Counted from the stretch's first letter, positions 33,130 to 45,171 are shown. The stretch: DNA of 59,613 bases from Symbiodinium natans (GCA_905221605.1 CAJNDS010000257.1:126001-185613); one strand, 5' to 3'. The notes: generated from the letters alone by a model not told the origin. Made by a program: numbers and translations.

Positions 33130-35254
33130 ATGATCGGACCAGTCGGGCTAGCTTTACCGGTATTAACAAGTTTTGACGCGACCTCAAACGTGGTGGGCTT
33201 GACTGTACCACAGTCAAGGTCGGAGATCTGGCTGACGCGCCCAGCGACAAGCCCCTGTACCCTGCATCGTATTTGGAACAATTTTTCGAGTTTTAAGTTG
33301 GGATTAGTGTGATAAAAGCAGCCATGTGAAAGTCGGATCTCGGATCCTCAGAGCGGCGTTTTCCAAGAGTGGACGAGACTTGTTGAGAGGTACAGCGCCG
33401 ATGGGAGCGCAGAGTGGCTCGAGGCCGGTGGGAAGAACTTTTCAGCACCCTTCATCCTTTAGACATTCGCTCAAGCATGCGAGGCGAAGGCAATCAAGGG
33501 CACGTGCCAAGCCCGGCTGAATGCAGAGTAGGCCTCTGCGCAGTTTCCTCATGTTCTGCGGGTGCTAAGGCTGGCAGCAGGTCCATTTCCGATTTTGGGG
33601 GTCCTGCTGCTTGTCCAGAAAACTTCGAAGTCGACTGCACGCTTCGTGTTTGATCGATTTAAATGAAAAGCTTCAGCTGCAAGGGTCAACAGAGAGCCTA
33701 CGGCGAGTCTGCCAAGGTCAGCGGCGTTGGTCTTTACAATTCTCAGCCCTCCCATGACTTTTGCATTTTTCGTCCTGGACTTAGTGTGGATTGCTGAGTT
33801 TTGCTATATGTTTCGTGGTCTTTCTTGCCATTCATGCATCTTGCTTGGATTTGCTTGGTATGCTGCAAGGTCACCAGCCAGCCCATCGTGACGCTCTGGT
33901 TCCTGCATCTCGTCTCTATGTGTCGGAGTATCCACACGACTAGTGATGTCTTGAGCTTCCAAAACCTCCTCAGCAGCCGAGGCTGCTGGCAAGTATTGCC
34001 ATGAGCTTCTTGTTCGGTGCTCTGTCGTGAGTGCATCCGTGCTGGGTGCCTTTGGAAGATGCACTTGGTTGCCAACCCTTTTAGAATGGCATCCGCATGA
34101 TTGTCTCTCTTGCGGAAAGCCTGGCAAAGCCGTTCCAAAGATACATGCACGAATGGCGATGCCCAGTTATGCAGTGCTCGTGTTCAGCCATGCACTGCAC
34201 CGCAGTTTCACCATCTGTGAAACCTTTTGAAAGCTTTGCTGCGCATAAAAGTGGATCGGTTTTTGGGTGCCTAAGCGCCAATATGCCCTGATTGTCAGCC
34301 GTTCACAGCCAGGCGGTCAAATGAAGCCAGGATAAGCAAGGTGTGGATACTAGTCCGGCATACTGACAGAGTATCAATCAATCAACAGGAGGTGTCGGCG
34401 GTAAAGAGACCGTGTCTTCGTGTGGCAGAGCCATTGGAGCGGTCCTTTAGAGTCTACCGTGTTGTAAAGCAGAGCTGCTGAGGTCAGCTTCATGCACGAC
34501 TCACTGGGCCTCCACCAGATCGAGAACCCCAGTGAAAGTGATGCTTGGTCCTCAATGGCTCAACAGCCTGTCATGGCCTTTTTCATGATGTTATCTGCCT
34601 CCTAGCTGATTGACCAGCCCACTAGCTGCACTGCAAGACCTGGATACGAACATATGCTCATTGTCCGCACTGTGCCTCTGATAGTGATGTGGCCAAGCTC
34701 CTTCAGCAGACTGAGGTGGCAGTCTCCCTTCATATCTACTCCCCACCCTTCCAGGCCTGGATAGTGCCCGGTCTGAAGGCCTTGGGGATGTCGTGTAGTG
34801 TTGGCGGTACTGCAGATGAGCGAACACATCCGATGACTTGGCCTCTAATGATCCAAGTTGCACAGCTTGGACAACGTAATGTCATCGGAGATCCACTTTT
34901 TTTTTTTTTTTCTCTCTCTCTCTCTCTCGGAAGTGCTTGCAAACACGAAGGAGTGTCACATCTTTCCCCCCACCGGAGCACCGCCCAAGCCGAAGCCTCA
35001 ACATTTTGTTGCAGTTGCTGGCCCTGTTTCCTGACTCTTGTTGTTCGTCTGGAAAATTGATGATGCCACTCCAACGGGTCACTCTGCGCATGACATCACT
35101 CGGTCATCGATCCTGTAGGATTCCTGGGCCTACTAAGAAGTGTTTACTCCACACCCTGGGCTCAGTGTGCACAAGGATAGCGCCTATGGTCAATGTCTTC
35201 GTTCCTGAGGGGATGCAGAAGGCTGGGCCAAGCGTGGAGGGTGTTCGAGTGCCA
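33130..35254. other. No firm gene
   Basis: Minus-strand frames at 33743-34150 overlap in two phases. Neither has a recognisable domain. Confidence 0.45.
34895..34928 (+). repeat. Poly-T followed by (CT)n
   Basis: About 15 T then CT dinucleotides. Confidence 0.9.
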
Positions 35255-35435
35255 AGTGCTAACAGCCTTGGTGGTGTTTTGTGTGGAGTGTGTGGTTGGC
35301 CTGTGTTTGGCGTGTTGGTGTGTGGTGGGGTGTGGATGCGTGTGGTGGGCGTGGTGGGTGTGGAGTGTGGAGTGTGGAGCATGGAGTGTGCAGGCGGCGG
35401 TGGTGGTGGTTAGTGGTGAGCGCTTTGTCTAATCC
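35255..35435 (+). other. G/T-rich segment with strong strand asymmetry
   Basis: GTGTGGAGTGTGG-type sequence very poor in A and C on the plus strand. It is followed within tens of bases by an A/C-rich segment. Confidence 0.8.
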
Positions 35436-35469
35436 ATGTTGCGTCCATCCTGGCTAGTCGGCTGTGCCC

Positions 35470-35860
35470 CTCAACGAAGTAGATAAATACACCAAGAAGG
35501 AACGAAAGCAAGACACAACGAACTAATGACATGACGAGCCACATACATAAATACGTACATTACAAAATGAATCATCACACACATACACAAAGACATAGAC
35601 ACATAGAAAAGGAAAACTTAGCGAACCAAAGACGGAACGAACAGAACAGAACCAATAGAATAAGAATCCAATGCCAAGAAGACAGAGAAGCAAAGTCAGT
35701 TGAATAACTGAAGAGGACGAACGCCATAAGCCAACAACGAACAAAAAGGAGAGGGAAGAGATTCGTACAGATAGCGGCAGAATTGCAGAAAAAAGGCAAC
35801 TGAAGAGAACTGAAGAATTCATCAGAGCATCAGTTGGAAAGCCTTCGGCCACATCAAATG
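35470..35860 (+). other. A-rich, G/T-poor segment
   Basis: ACATACATAAATAC, ACACACATAC and GAACGAACAGAAC-type sequence dominated by A and C. It is the compositional mirror of the preceding segment. No gene is supported. Confidence 0.75.
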
Positions 35861-36130
35861 CGTATGTTTAAACCGAGTTCGGACTTGTTGTGAAAGGTCG
35901 CATTCTCTGGGCTTCGTTCGTAGTTATAATTTCACTCAAATCCGATTAGACTCAGTATTAAGGACCACACCCTATCAAATCCCCCTCCGGCCCCTGTTCG
36001 TGGGGAAGCTGAACGGAAGTTTGTATTTCAAAGCCACACCCTAAACACACAAAATCATTGATTGTGCTAATGTGTATCTAGTTAAAGTCCATTCGTGGAC
36101 TGCGATGTATTCTTGAGTCGATGTGTAATC

Positions 36131-36412
36131 TTAATCGTAGCTTTCACCATGTTGAACACGTACAGAATTAATTGAAATCGTTCTGAGAGAAGGGGGTCCA
36201 GTATATTTCGATGTATATTCTGAAAAGACTGGAATTTGAACAGCAATAAAGGACAGCTGCTGGGAAAACCGATGGGAATAGAGCTTACAGCGTTGCATGA
36301 CCTTCCCCGAAAACAACATGCAATCGCTGAATAGCCTTGAGCAATATAAATGGTGGTTGACTACAACTCTGAACAAATTCTCCTGTTCAGCTTCGCCTCC
36401 TTCATTTGGCAT
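36131..36412 (-). CDS. Open frame in an AT-richer island
   Basis: An ATG starts MPNEGGEAEQENLFRVVV, continuing NHHLYCSRLFSDCMLFSG and SQQLSFIAVQIPVFSEYT over 93 residues. The base composition of 35.45-36.5 kb is AT-richer than its surroundings, where random long frames are less likely. No family is recognised. Confidence 0.27.
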   Translation of the reverse strand: MPNEGGEAEQENLFRVVVNHHLYCSRLFSDCMLFSGKVMQRCKLYSHRFSQQLSFIAVQIPVFSEYTSKYTGPPSLRTISINSVRVQHGESYD

Positions 36413-36647
36413 GGCATCGTATCCTTGACCCCCCCCCTCTAAGATTTTAAGCGAAGCGATCGGGTGATCTGTCCTCTTTCTTTTCTATCTTTATCTTCTC
36501 CAATTTCTGTTAAGTCCCAAATCACATTCAGGGGTTCTTGTTGTTGGGTGCCCTCCACCTCCGCGCCGTTCCGCCCGCGCCCGCGACCACACGCCCCGAC
36601 TCACCCCGCGACACCCCGACACATCGGTTCATAGAGTCCTACACGAG

Positions 36648-36750
36648 ACAGGTTTAGGCTTCAAGGTTTGGGGGTTTGCGGATTGGGGTTCTTCCCGGTT
36701 TGGGGTTGCGGTTGATTTTGAGTTTAGGGTTGTTTAGGGTGTTGAATTCG
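36648..36750 (+). repeat. Degenerate TTTAGGG-like stretch
   Basis: Contains GGTTTAGG, TTTGGGGGTTTGCGG, GTTTAGGGTTG and TTTAGGGTG pieces, apparently decayed telomere-like units. Confidence 0.6.
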
Positions 36751-38724
36751 GGTACCCACCACACCCCACTTGCCCAGATCCCAGACTCGCCCGGACCCCT
36801 TTACCTGTGCAGCCGGCTGGAAACTCGAAGAGAAAAGTAAGAAATCACCGAGCTGCATCCACGCCGATCGCCGCCACACCGCACATCACGCACAATCACA
36901 CAAATCTGCCATGTATACGCGCAAGCAGTCCAAAAACGCATCGGCCGACACGCACCATCGCTCTTCACGCGTGGGCAGCCCAAAAAGAAGACAGACATGT
37001 GGGGTTGTCCGGTCTTTTAGTAGTTACACAGGATTTTGAACCCTGAGACTTGTCTTCGATTGAAATGTAGAGCTCATTCACATGCTCGCCATAGAAGTCC
37101 TGACTTTCGGGAATGGTATGAAACGGCTTTTTGAGAGGGAGAGGTAGAGGCAGAGGGCGAGGGAGAGCCAAACATGCTTTCTTAGGCCGCAGAGGAGTCC
37201 AAGAGCCTCAGCTTGCACAGCCCTTAGATGTCCTTTACAGCAGCATCCGGGACATCAAATCCAGGTTCGTGCCATTTGTCATTCTCGTGCCATACTTGCC
37301 ACTGAACATGAACGTAGATTGCCTCGTCTCGACGGAGAATGCTGAGGCAAGACTTCTGCAGCAAGCTAAGTGACCTTCGAGCGCAGGCAAGGCCCAGCCT
37401 CAGTTCAAGTGTTGGTCGTTCGGTTCGTTGTGTTTTTCTGATGCACATATCGGCTGTTTAGGCATCCGGAACGAGTCTTGTCTCTGCCAGGAAGGCGATG
37501 GCAAAGCCCAGCTGCACTCCGTGCTGGACCTGCTGGTGTCGGCCGAAATGACGGACATGGAGTGGGCCGGAGTGCGTAGCAAGGGCTTTTAGAGTTTTGG
37601 GGCAGTGCAGCGCAGCTGTACAGAGCTCGGAAACGGCAGACAGACTTTGAAGGCGTCCTATGCAAGCCCGATGCATTTCAGCGAGCAGGGCTGCCCAGAG
37701 CGCGCGGCGTTTCTACATAACTGCATACAGTCGTTCACTCACATTGGGCGTTTGCTTCGTGTTGAAGTGTTGCTCTTCAGCACGGTGTCTGTTGCATCCG
37801 CTTTTGCATGAAGTCGTTGGAGCTAACCTGCGTGGATTGTCAGAGAAGAACTATTTCGTACTGCGAAGATGGCAAAGCTTCGAGGTTTCATCCTGTCCAG
37901 CACATCATCCACTGCAGCAGCCTCATGGTTTTTATTTTGGGATGCAGAGTTTGCGTACTTGGGCTCCGGAGCAAAGGGCCAGGATCATAGGCCGCTTGAG
38001 TCGAAGACCGCTTGCCCTCCTGGAAAGTGCCGCGAGGCGACGACGAGTTTTCCGTTGTCATTTCTTGCTGGAGCCTGACCCTCAGAGAATTCTCGGGCGG
38101 CTTGTGGCTTCAACTTTTCGTCGCGTGCCCGACCTGACTTCCAAGGCCCTGGGCAGAAGATCCCACCACACACTGTTGGGCGAGGCGAGGCCCGAAAGAA
38201 CCTGTCACCCTGTCGCTGCTGTTCAGTCCAACCCCGCGAGCTGCTCACTAGCTGCGCTCCTCATGTTTCTTGAGACCCACACTGCGTCTTTCGAGAGCTG
38301 TGTAGCAGCACTGCTCCCCGCAGGCCGCGTGATGTGGTTGAAAGCCGGGGCGCCCGACACCTTCCTTGATGCACAAGTTTGTTCTAGGCCCAAACCAGGC
38401 CTGCAGTCCTTTTCTGTATGCCCACCAGGTTCTTCATGGGAATCTCCTATTCCAGGACGTGGCTGGTGTAGGTTCGGGGTCGGGTTGGCTGGTGTTCTGG
38501 GCACTTCGATTCGTGGGGACAGGCTTGTGGCACCAGCCGCATCCTGCTGACAGACGGGGTCATGGTGTGCTGTTTGCGTCAAATGTGATGTATGCAATGG
38601 GTTGGCGAGGAGTTCTCACCTGGCCTCTTCCCGTGGGAGAGCGATGCCGAGGGTCTCAGCATTTAGCAGCAAGAGTACTTTTCGCCTTCACCTGAGTCAC
38701 CTGAGCATGTCATTTGTCTCACAG
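36751..38724. other. Ambiguous long frame, no firm gene
   Basis: A 296-codon plus frame (37660-38550) is the longest after the carrier outside low-complexity DNA, but other frames are open beneath it and it has no recognisable domain. Confidence 0.4.
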
Positions 38725-38792
38725 GTGGAGCGTCAGACGGAGCTGGGCGAGGGCTCCGCCAGCTTCCTGGAGGCCCGTCGATCTCAAGACAG
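38725..38792 (+). CDS. Candidate 68-nt exon, unknown
   Basis: A strong acceptor (CATTTGTCTCACAG) and a GC donor (GACAG/GCAACT) flank a piece encoding VERQTELGEGSASFLEAR. A second strong acceptor at 38837 (CTCGGCCCCTTGCAG) precedes a frame running to 39056 that contains RHMLAERTEFLSALLRSS and RKARRSACTTWRIPARL. The gap between the two is only 45 bases, short for an intron here, and their phases agree only with a GA donor at 38789. The minus strand of the second piece is also open. Treat as exon candidates, not a gene model. Confidence 0.3.
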
Positions 38793-38837
38793 GCAACTTA
38801 AATTCAACTTCTGGTGCCTTGCCTCGGCCCCTTGCAG

Positions 38838-39056
38838 GAGTGTGGAGTCAGGGCCTTGGAATCGCGCAACATGTCAATGTCACGACACATGTTGGCTGAG
38901 CGTACAGAGTTCCTTAGCGCTTTGCTCAGAAGCTCTCGAAAAGCCCGAAGGTCCGCATGCACGACCTGGCGAATCCCAGCGAGACTGAGCCAGCAGTCTC
39001 GGCAGAGCTCTGAGACTCGAAGACTCTCAGAGCTGCGGTCGCAGGTCCCGACATGA
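38838..39056 (+). CDS. Candidate helical exon, unknown
   Basis: After the acceptor CTCGGCCCCTTGCAG the phase-0 frame reads ECGVRALESRNMSMSRHML, AERTEFLSALLRSSRKAR and ends SELRSQVPT with a TGA at 39054. It is rich in Arg, Ser and Leu and predicted helical. The antisense frame of 38804-39145 is also protein-like, so the coding strand is unresolved. Confidence 0.25.
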   Translation, partial: ECGVRALESRNMSMSRHMLAERTEFLSALLRSSRKARRSACTTWRIPARLSQQSRQSSETRRLSELRSQVPT

Positions 39057-39167
39057 TAAGATGTCTCAGAATCTCCCGAGCCTACAGTTGTGTCTGCGCC
39101 GAGATTCAAGTTTTCTCTCCTCCTCTCACGTCGTCCCGGCCTCAAGTCCTAGCCTGCAGAAGAAGGA

Positions 39168-39169
39168 GC

Positions 39170-39218
<49 letters not shown>

Positions 39219-39312
39219 CGAGAGCGAGAGCGAGAGCGAGAGAAAGAGGGAGAGAGAGAGAGCTACTCAGAGAGAGAGAGAGAGAGCGGGAAGAGAGTGA
39301 GAGAGAGAGAAC
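39168..39312 (+). repeat. Polypurine tract (GA, GAGAGC)n
   Basis: About 140 bases of GA with GAGAGC and AGAGGG variants on the plus strand. Confidence 0.95.
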
Positions 39313-39445
39313 GAACCCCGACTCCCGAGTTTTTGGCCAATGAGCCGGACGTCCACTCAACATGAGATGGACGTCTTGTACCAACAGACCCGAGACCAGC
39401 ACGCGCCCCTGGGGGCGGCCTCCCTTCGGGGGGGTCATGCGTGGG

Positions 39446-39474
39446 GGAGAGAGAGAGAGAGAGAGAGAGAGAGA
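39446..39474 (+). repeat. (GA)n microsatellite
   Basis: Fourteen GA units. Confidence 0.95.
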
Positions 39475-39639
39475 ACTGCAAACGGGTGAGAGTTGCGCGA
39501 CTGCGCACTGACAGGGGCGCCTTGGCGCGGGGTCCACCCCATGCCGAAAGGGGGAAAGAGCTGGGGCGTTTCACGGAGACGCTAAATTGCGGGCACGCGT
39601 GCGCGCAGGGGGTCTTCTGGGGCCCTGTAAGCTCAGCAG

Positions 39640-39722
39640 CAGAAGAAGAAGAAGAAGAAGAAGAAGAAGAAGAAGAAGAAGAAGGAGAAGAAGAAGAAGA
39701 AGAAGAAGAAGAAGAAGAAGAA
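39640..39722 (+). repeat. (GAA)n trinucleotide repeat
   Basis: About 27 GAA/AAG units with one GGA interruption. Triplex-prone. Frames through it give polyglutamate, polylysine or polyarginine. Confidence 0.95.
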
Positions 39723-41410
39723 GCAGAGGAGAGAAGAAAGAGACGAGACATACAGAGAAGCACCCCTTTTCTTAAGTCGTGCCCGTTCCCATGGCCCACG
39801 CAGCCACGCAGACAGCCGAGTTATTTCGGATTGGCTTATTGAGGATTGTGAACAAGGTAAAGGTGAAGCTCCGGGCTGACAGGGCAACGTTTTCATAACC
39901 AAAACAACCCGGTGGAGCACGGGGCGGCCTTGTTGGGGCAGGTGAATGCGTCGGAAGGAAGGAAGGAAATGTTCGATGCCTCGTTCGTTTATACAAAGTG
40001 CATGACACTGACAGGTTTACTTTCCATTCGGAGAAGGGCACTGAGCGACGAGATCTTCCCTGGCTCGTGGGACAGGCCCCGGGGGGGCATACGGGAAAGG
40101 AGCAACTATGCAGCCTGATTCCGGCCCGACAAAATGGAATTCAATCAAAGGGGGTTGCTTGCATCGAAAGCTCGGATTATGTTTGTGAACCCGGCAGCAT
40201 ATGCGAGCTGCCTAGTCTCCTGTAGAGGCAGATGCCACGAAAGGCTCAGAGGCTTTCTCCAGCACGTCGCGGGCTTGGAATGTCTGAGTGTCTGACACCG
40301 TTCTTATTAATTGGGGCTTGCTCGTGCATATTTGATTAACAACCCGGACAGCTCAGACAAGTCAGACCCAAGCTGACCCACCCTTCGCTGTTGCAAGGCG
40401 AGCCATGCGGACAGCAGGACGATGGTTCGGACCCTGGGGACCCGACAGTGCGGGAAGGCTGAGCTGCGACCAGAGCTTTGACGAAGATGCATCCTTTCAT
40501 GAAAAATTGAACATTTTCGTACCCATTACAATTCGGCCACTGCTATCGTCGAGTTTGGGATAATGAGCACAGTGCGCATGGTGCGAACACATGCAGCCCC
40601 CATATGCCCCCATGGCCTGAAGATGCCTGAAGCTTTGATAGCCCGATGCTTGGGTCCCGGGATGTTCGAGGTTTTTGTCTTTCCGCGGGCTGCAGAGCCT
40701 GTGACGCGGCTGCAACAGAATCGCTGATGTCGATGTAGCCGGAGGCAGCTGAGGCATGCTTTGAGGAATGTATGGGGAGTTCAAGGAAATGGTACTCGTA
40801 CATGGGAGTTAGTTATTGTTAAGTCTATGACGTGTAAAACTTTGTTTTTCGCGAAAGGTGGGTCCCAATGTCCCAATGGTGGCTCTCCAAGGCTGAACGA
40901 AGAGTTCTCGCGCCCGGAAGTCTCGCCGAATGTGATTTCGACTCTGCTCTCCAAGGCTTGGTGCGCTTGACGCATGTGACACATGTGTGCTGCTGGCAGG
41001 GCACTACAGTCAGTCACTACTATGAAGAGTACAGAGATACAAAGAGGTACAGTTGCGGCACGTTGATATCTGATGGATGGAAAACTGCCGGGTTGCTCCT
41101 GTGCAACTGCTTGTGGCAACCACCGTTTTAGCCTGGGTCACGTCGCCTGAGAAAGCTTGTTTTGCAACACTTTTGACTTGACTTGTGCTGGGCAGGCGGT
41201 GTTCAACCCACAAGAGTGGCGAGATCGGCTGTCACTGACCGCGATCTGTTGGCATTAGCGTTGAAGAGTCTCGGAATGCGTGACTATCAGTACGTTGGGT
41301 TGACTTTCATGTGCCGACTTCAACGTATGAGATCCGCTCAGATGAGGCTGCCCCAGGTGGGACGCCACCTCAAAGTAGCAGGACCTGGCCAAAGCCCGAT
41401 TCTCAGAACG

Positions 41411-41450
41411 GCTTGATGTTCTTCGATGTTCTTCGATGTTCTTCGATGTT
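41411..41450 (+). repeat. Ten-base tandem repeat (CTTCGATGTT)n
   Basis: Nearly four units in exact register. Confidence 0.9.
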
Positions 41451-41934
41451 CCCGGCCCTCGCCTTGATGGGTTGTTCGACTCAATGAGATTTGGGGCACA
41501 AGTCCTGCATCACTGCATGGCCAGCTCCGATTTCCGGAACTCCCCTCAATTGCGTGGCAGCTGTGTCTGAGCCCTGTGCTGGGGCGATTTCGCCTTGAGG
41601 CACATCCTGGTCGCGCAGGAGAAAAAATATAGTGTCCATCACCCAGCTCTCTCAGTCTCAGGGGTCCTGCCTTGGTCCTGCAATTCACAAGTGCAGCTCA
41701 AGTGAATGCTAGAGACGGGCACGCCCAATGCTTGCCAAGATCATCCTCTCTTTCTGGGGGAACAGCCCGGAGCGCCTCGATCAAAGCATAGGGGCTGTGA
41801 TTATCATGATATGAAGGTATGCATACATCAAAAGTCTATGAGCTTACAGAGTATATGAACTAAGAGTTGTGTAGACCCGTCCATGACGGCTGCGAACAGT
41901 TGCGGCCTTGTTCCCTTCGTGTCTACCATTTCCT

Positions 41935-41959
41935 GGTGGTGGTGGTGGTGGTGGTGGTG
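41935..41959 (+). repeat. (GGT)n microsatellite
   Basis: Eight GGT units. Confidence 0.95.
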
Positions 41960-43401
41960 TTGAGGATATCTTGTTCCCATGCGGCTTTGGTCGGGCAGGT
42001 CAGGGGGGTAAGGAGAGGTGAAGGTTGAGCGGTTTAGCGCAGTAAGACAGAGGAAACGAACTGGCCCATAACACGAAAGCTGCCAAAGTCGCTCAGTGTC
42101 GAGAGAGCACCGTGCTTGGGCTCATCTATCTTTTGAACTTGCGTCGGGGCATCGGGGCATCTGTCTTCATTTTCCCAGGCCTTCGGTCGCCATTGAGGGG
42201 GGCACCGGCATGAGCTGGACGCAGGGTGCTTGGAGCTCTCTTGCGTCTCTTGCAATGTTTTTGCAGGTTTGCAGAACTTTCACCGTCCGTGTTCAGGCAG
42301 ATGCTTTGGTCATCGGTCAGCTGACAGCATCAACAAATACGTTGTTCACTCTGCTAGATCTGCTGTTGCATGGGAAGACACAAACGGCTGCCGACGCCAA
42401 TTTTTCACACAAGAAAGGATGAAATGTCTCATTCTCTTGGGTGAGGTGAAGTCCTCGAGCTAGCAGCTAGAGCTCCTGCAGCATTGTGTAGCGTTTGCGG
42501 TACATACAGCAGTGTTCCCGAAGCTACGAGGCTCGTTCTCGAAGGCGAGCTGGAGGAGCGTGCAGTGAACATCGGCCTTGCCCTCAGTGTATTTGATCGC
42601 ATTGGTATTTTGTTGAGCCGAAGAAGTCGGTACAGAAAGGCCGAACTTTGAACAGTATCCTAGCGGTGCGGAGGGTTGCAAGTTGCCAAGTAATGATGTG
42701 ACAGCGGCCGCTGCCACTCTAGCAAAGAAGTATGCCATACCATCATAAAGGCCCCTCATGCTTTTAAGTTTGTGTCTGTTTTCTTGATGAGTTGAAGCCG
42801 ACAAAGTGCCGAAGGTGCAGACGGGCCACAAGTGGTTCGATCCAGCGTGCTAAAGGAGGTGGGCCAGCACGCAGATTCAGAACTACACTTACTCACCGAG
42901 AACCATAGGAAAAATCACAAGAGCGACTTGATTTGGGAGGAGAGCTGCTCTTTTCTGAGTCGGGAAGAGACATCCGGTGCTGCCGGCGCAGACATCATTG
43001 AGCACCTTGGAAGAGCAAGGCGTGTTTTTTCTCAAGTGCATTGGGCTCTGTTAATTGGGCCATGGGGTGTCGAGAGCCGAGAAAACCTGAGACCCAGGCA
43101 CAGCCACTCCTCTGAGACGCCTGTGGCTCAAACACCATGCATATATGTTGCAAAGTCTTCTGGTGGCAGACTGATGCCCAGATTCCTACATTTCCGTACT
43201 TTCACGCTTGTACTTGAGGACTTGAACCCCCATGAGTTCAAGTATGCGTGCTGGAATTCTTGTGGAGTTTCGATCTCTGGGTATAAGGCCGTGCGTCTCG
43301 CTGCACGTCTACCACCCACCGCTGCCCGAGGCAAGGACTGTTTGTGAGATGGCCTTCTTCATCTCTTGAGTTCTATTGACTTCCCTGTCTCTTTAGCACA
43401 G

Positions 43402-43504
43402 GCCTGGATGACCGGATGAGCACTGGCCCGAGCCTCTGTGTTGAAAGCGTACTCAAGACTACCGGCACAGCGCCTCTCCATTCAGCAGACAGCGAAAAAC
43501 GAAG
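43402..43504 (+). CDS. Candidate internal exon, unknown
   Basis: The acceptor CTTTAGCACAG and a GT donor (GAAG/GTTGCT) bound a 103-nt piece open in one frame only, reading LDDRMSTGPSLCVESVLK and TTGTAPLHSADSEKRR. It could belong to the same transcription unit as the exons at 44.4-44.7 kb, but intermediate exons are not identified. Confidence 0.25.
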
Positions 43505-44445
43505 GTTGCTGCGACTTTGAATCTTTCCGGGCTCGGACACATGCACGCGCACGGGAGCATGAGGTCCGACATTTCACAATCTCCCTCCGCAAGCCCCACG
43601 ACCTGAGCCGAACTTTGAACATCACGCATGGTGCACGACTGGGAATCAAGATGCAAACCTGCCGGAAATGTCGGCTGCATCTTGAGTGGCTTCCAGATCT
43701 CGTGAAAGTTCTGAAAGCCACAGCAGGGATGCACATGCACATGAGGCCAGTCGAGGCAACCCGGCTCACTGTAGCAGTTGCTGACACTTCCAAGCACCTT
43801 GCCACACGATGGCAGAGATGTGTGCAGAGATGACTGGAGGTCACCATGAAGCGTTTTTGACGTGAGTTGACGGAGGCGAGTAGCAAAACTTGTGACACTG
43901 ACCTCTAGGCATGCCTGTCAAGGCCATTTTTTGAATAGTGGCATTGACCGGCGTGATTCTTAAAGTCATGTAGCTTGGGAAGAGGATTGAAGCTGGCTAC
44001 CAAGGGTTGCAGCAGCTCCTGCATTGCTTTGGCATCCTCTTCACAGTTTCTTTAGACCCCTGCCTTGGTCACACGCACCACGGGCACTTTGATCATCTTT
44101 GATCCAATTCATCGCAGGAGTGCGAGATGAAGCTGCAGGTAAACATGGGTTACGGCTGTTACCTAAAGGGCTGGAAGAACGCCACGCGTGGCCCAGGAAA
44201 GGTGCTATGCAAACACAAAAGCATGTCTCCAGGAGCAATCGTTCTCGGCATACGTGCAATGCGCTGCCACGTTGGAGTAAACTGCGTAAACAAGCGACTT
44301 TCCATGACTTTCCAGATTCGATATGTTCTACAGCAGCTTCCGTTGTGTTTAACGTGGGACCTTTGTGAATAATGTGCTGCACACGGAGCATCTCTTGGTG
44401 CGTTGTGTGCGAGTCTTTGCTTCTTTTCTTTTTGCTCACTTTCAG

Positions 44446-44704
44446 ACAAACGGCACAATGCAATTCAAGTGCAAGCGCGCTTTTCGCTTGGCTTTGGTTG
44501 CGCACTTGTATCTCAGGCTGGATAGCCCCGACAGACCGTTCTCAGAACTGGCTGAATCAGTAGATGTCATGTTTGGGAAGGTTGAAATTGGTCTTGTGCG
44601 CGCAGCCGCACCATGATTTCATTCCGGTCGGTTTGCATAACTTTCGCCTTTAGGAAGGTAAGAAAGAGAAATACAACTGTGCGTTCCTCGGTATCAATCC
44701 ATAG
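44446..44704 (+). CDS. Candidate last two exons of an unknown protein
   Basis: Exon 44446-44580 follows the acceptor TTTTTGCTCACTTTCAG and encodes TNGTMQFKCKRAFRLALVA, then LYLRLDSPDRPFSELAESV. A 73-base GT-AG intron (44581-44653, acceptor TTCGCCTTTAG) joins in phase 0 to a final exon encoding EGKKEKYNCAFLGINP and a TAG stop. An upstream exon ending near 44353 (CSTAASVVFN) would also join in phase. The gene would lie about 470 bases upstream of the mitochondrial carrier on the same strand. No family is recognised. Confidence 0.42.
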
Positions 44705-45150
44705 AGAACGACCATTGACACCCCCTCGGTTCTGTGTCAAATCCAGTCGTGGAAACGCTAGAGCGATTCATGAGATGCATTGTAAAGCTGTCATCCGCAC
44801 CTTTAGGAAGAACTGTCCAAGTTGCCAAGAGCACAACCCGATAGGCAGGGTTTCTCAGCATAGGACAAGCTCGGGTCGTTCGGGGTCCCAATCTGTGCTA
44901 TGAAGAAGGAGCCAGTTGGAAACAATGATCAGACAACGCCCCCAAATGCCAATGGAAGGCACCAAGCGGGGCACTTGCGTGGGTGGCTTCCTATGCCCTG
45001 TGCAGCACGGCTCGAGCCACTACATTGTGAGTGTCCAAGAGTTGCTCTGAAGATAGCGCGCGGAGGAAACAGCAGGGTGGAAGCTCTCTGGCAAGAAATT
45101 CACTGATCCGTAGATTTCAACTGGCACCCAGCCGTGGTGCAGTCACGGGT

Positions 45151-45171
45151 GTGTAGCCAATCTGGGCTACG
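45151..45171 (+). other. Possible relic of the dinoflagellate spliced leader upstream of the carrier gene
   Basis: The 21 bases ending one base before the carrier ATG resemble the 22-nt dinoflagellate spliced leader. The core GTAGCCA is identical, then A-T-C-TGG replaces T-T-T-TGG, one G is inserted, and CT follows. The segment is also a small inverted repeat (GTAGCC/GGCTAC with a six-base loop), and the leader itself contains a similar palindrome. Spliced leaders are normally added in trans and are found in the genome next to genes only after retroposition of mature mRNA. A chance match cannot be excluded. Confidence 0.3.

Larger units (their letters stand above)
39850..43401. other. No firm gene
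   Basis: A 171-codon frame at 42832-43347 lacks domain or splice support. The remainder holds only the small repeats listed. Confidence 0.45.

Noticed and set aside
37660-38550. 296-codon plus-strand frame
   Set aside because: Length is suggestive, but the translation lacks any recognisable domain, antisense and other frames are open, and candidate splice sites cut through it.
42833-42845. tRNA B-box-like GGTTCGATCC
   Set aside because: The flanking bases cannot form the T-arm stem and no A box or acceptor pairing was found.
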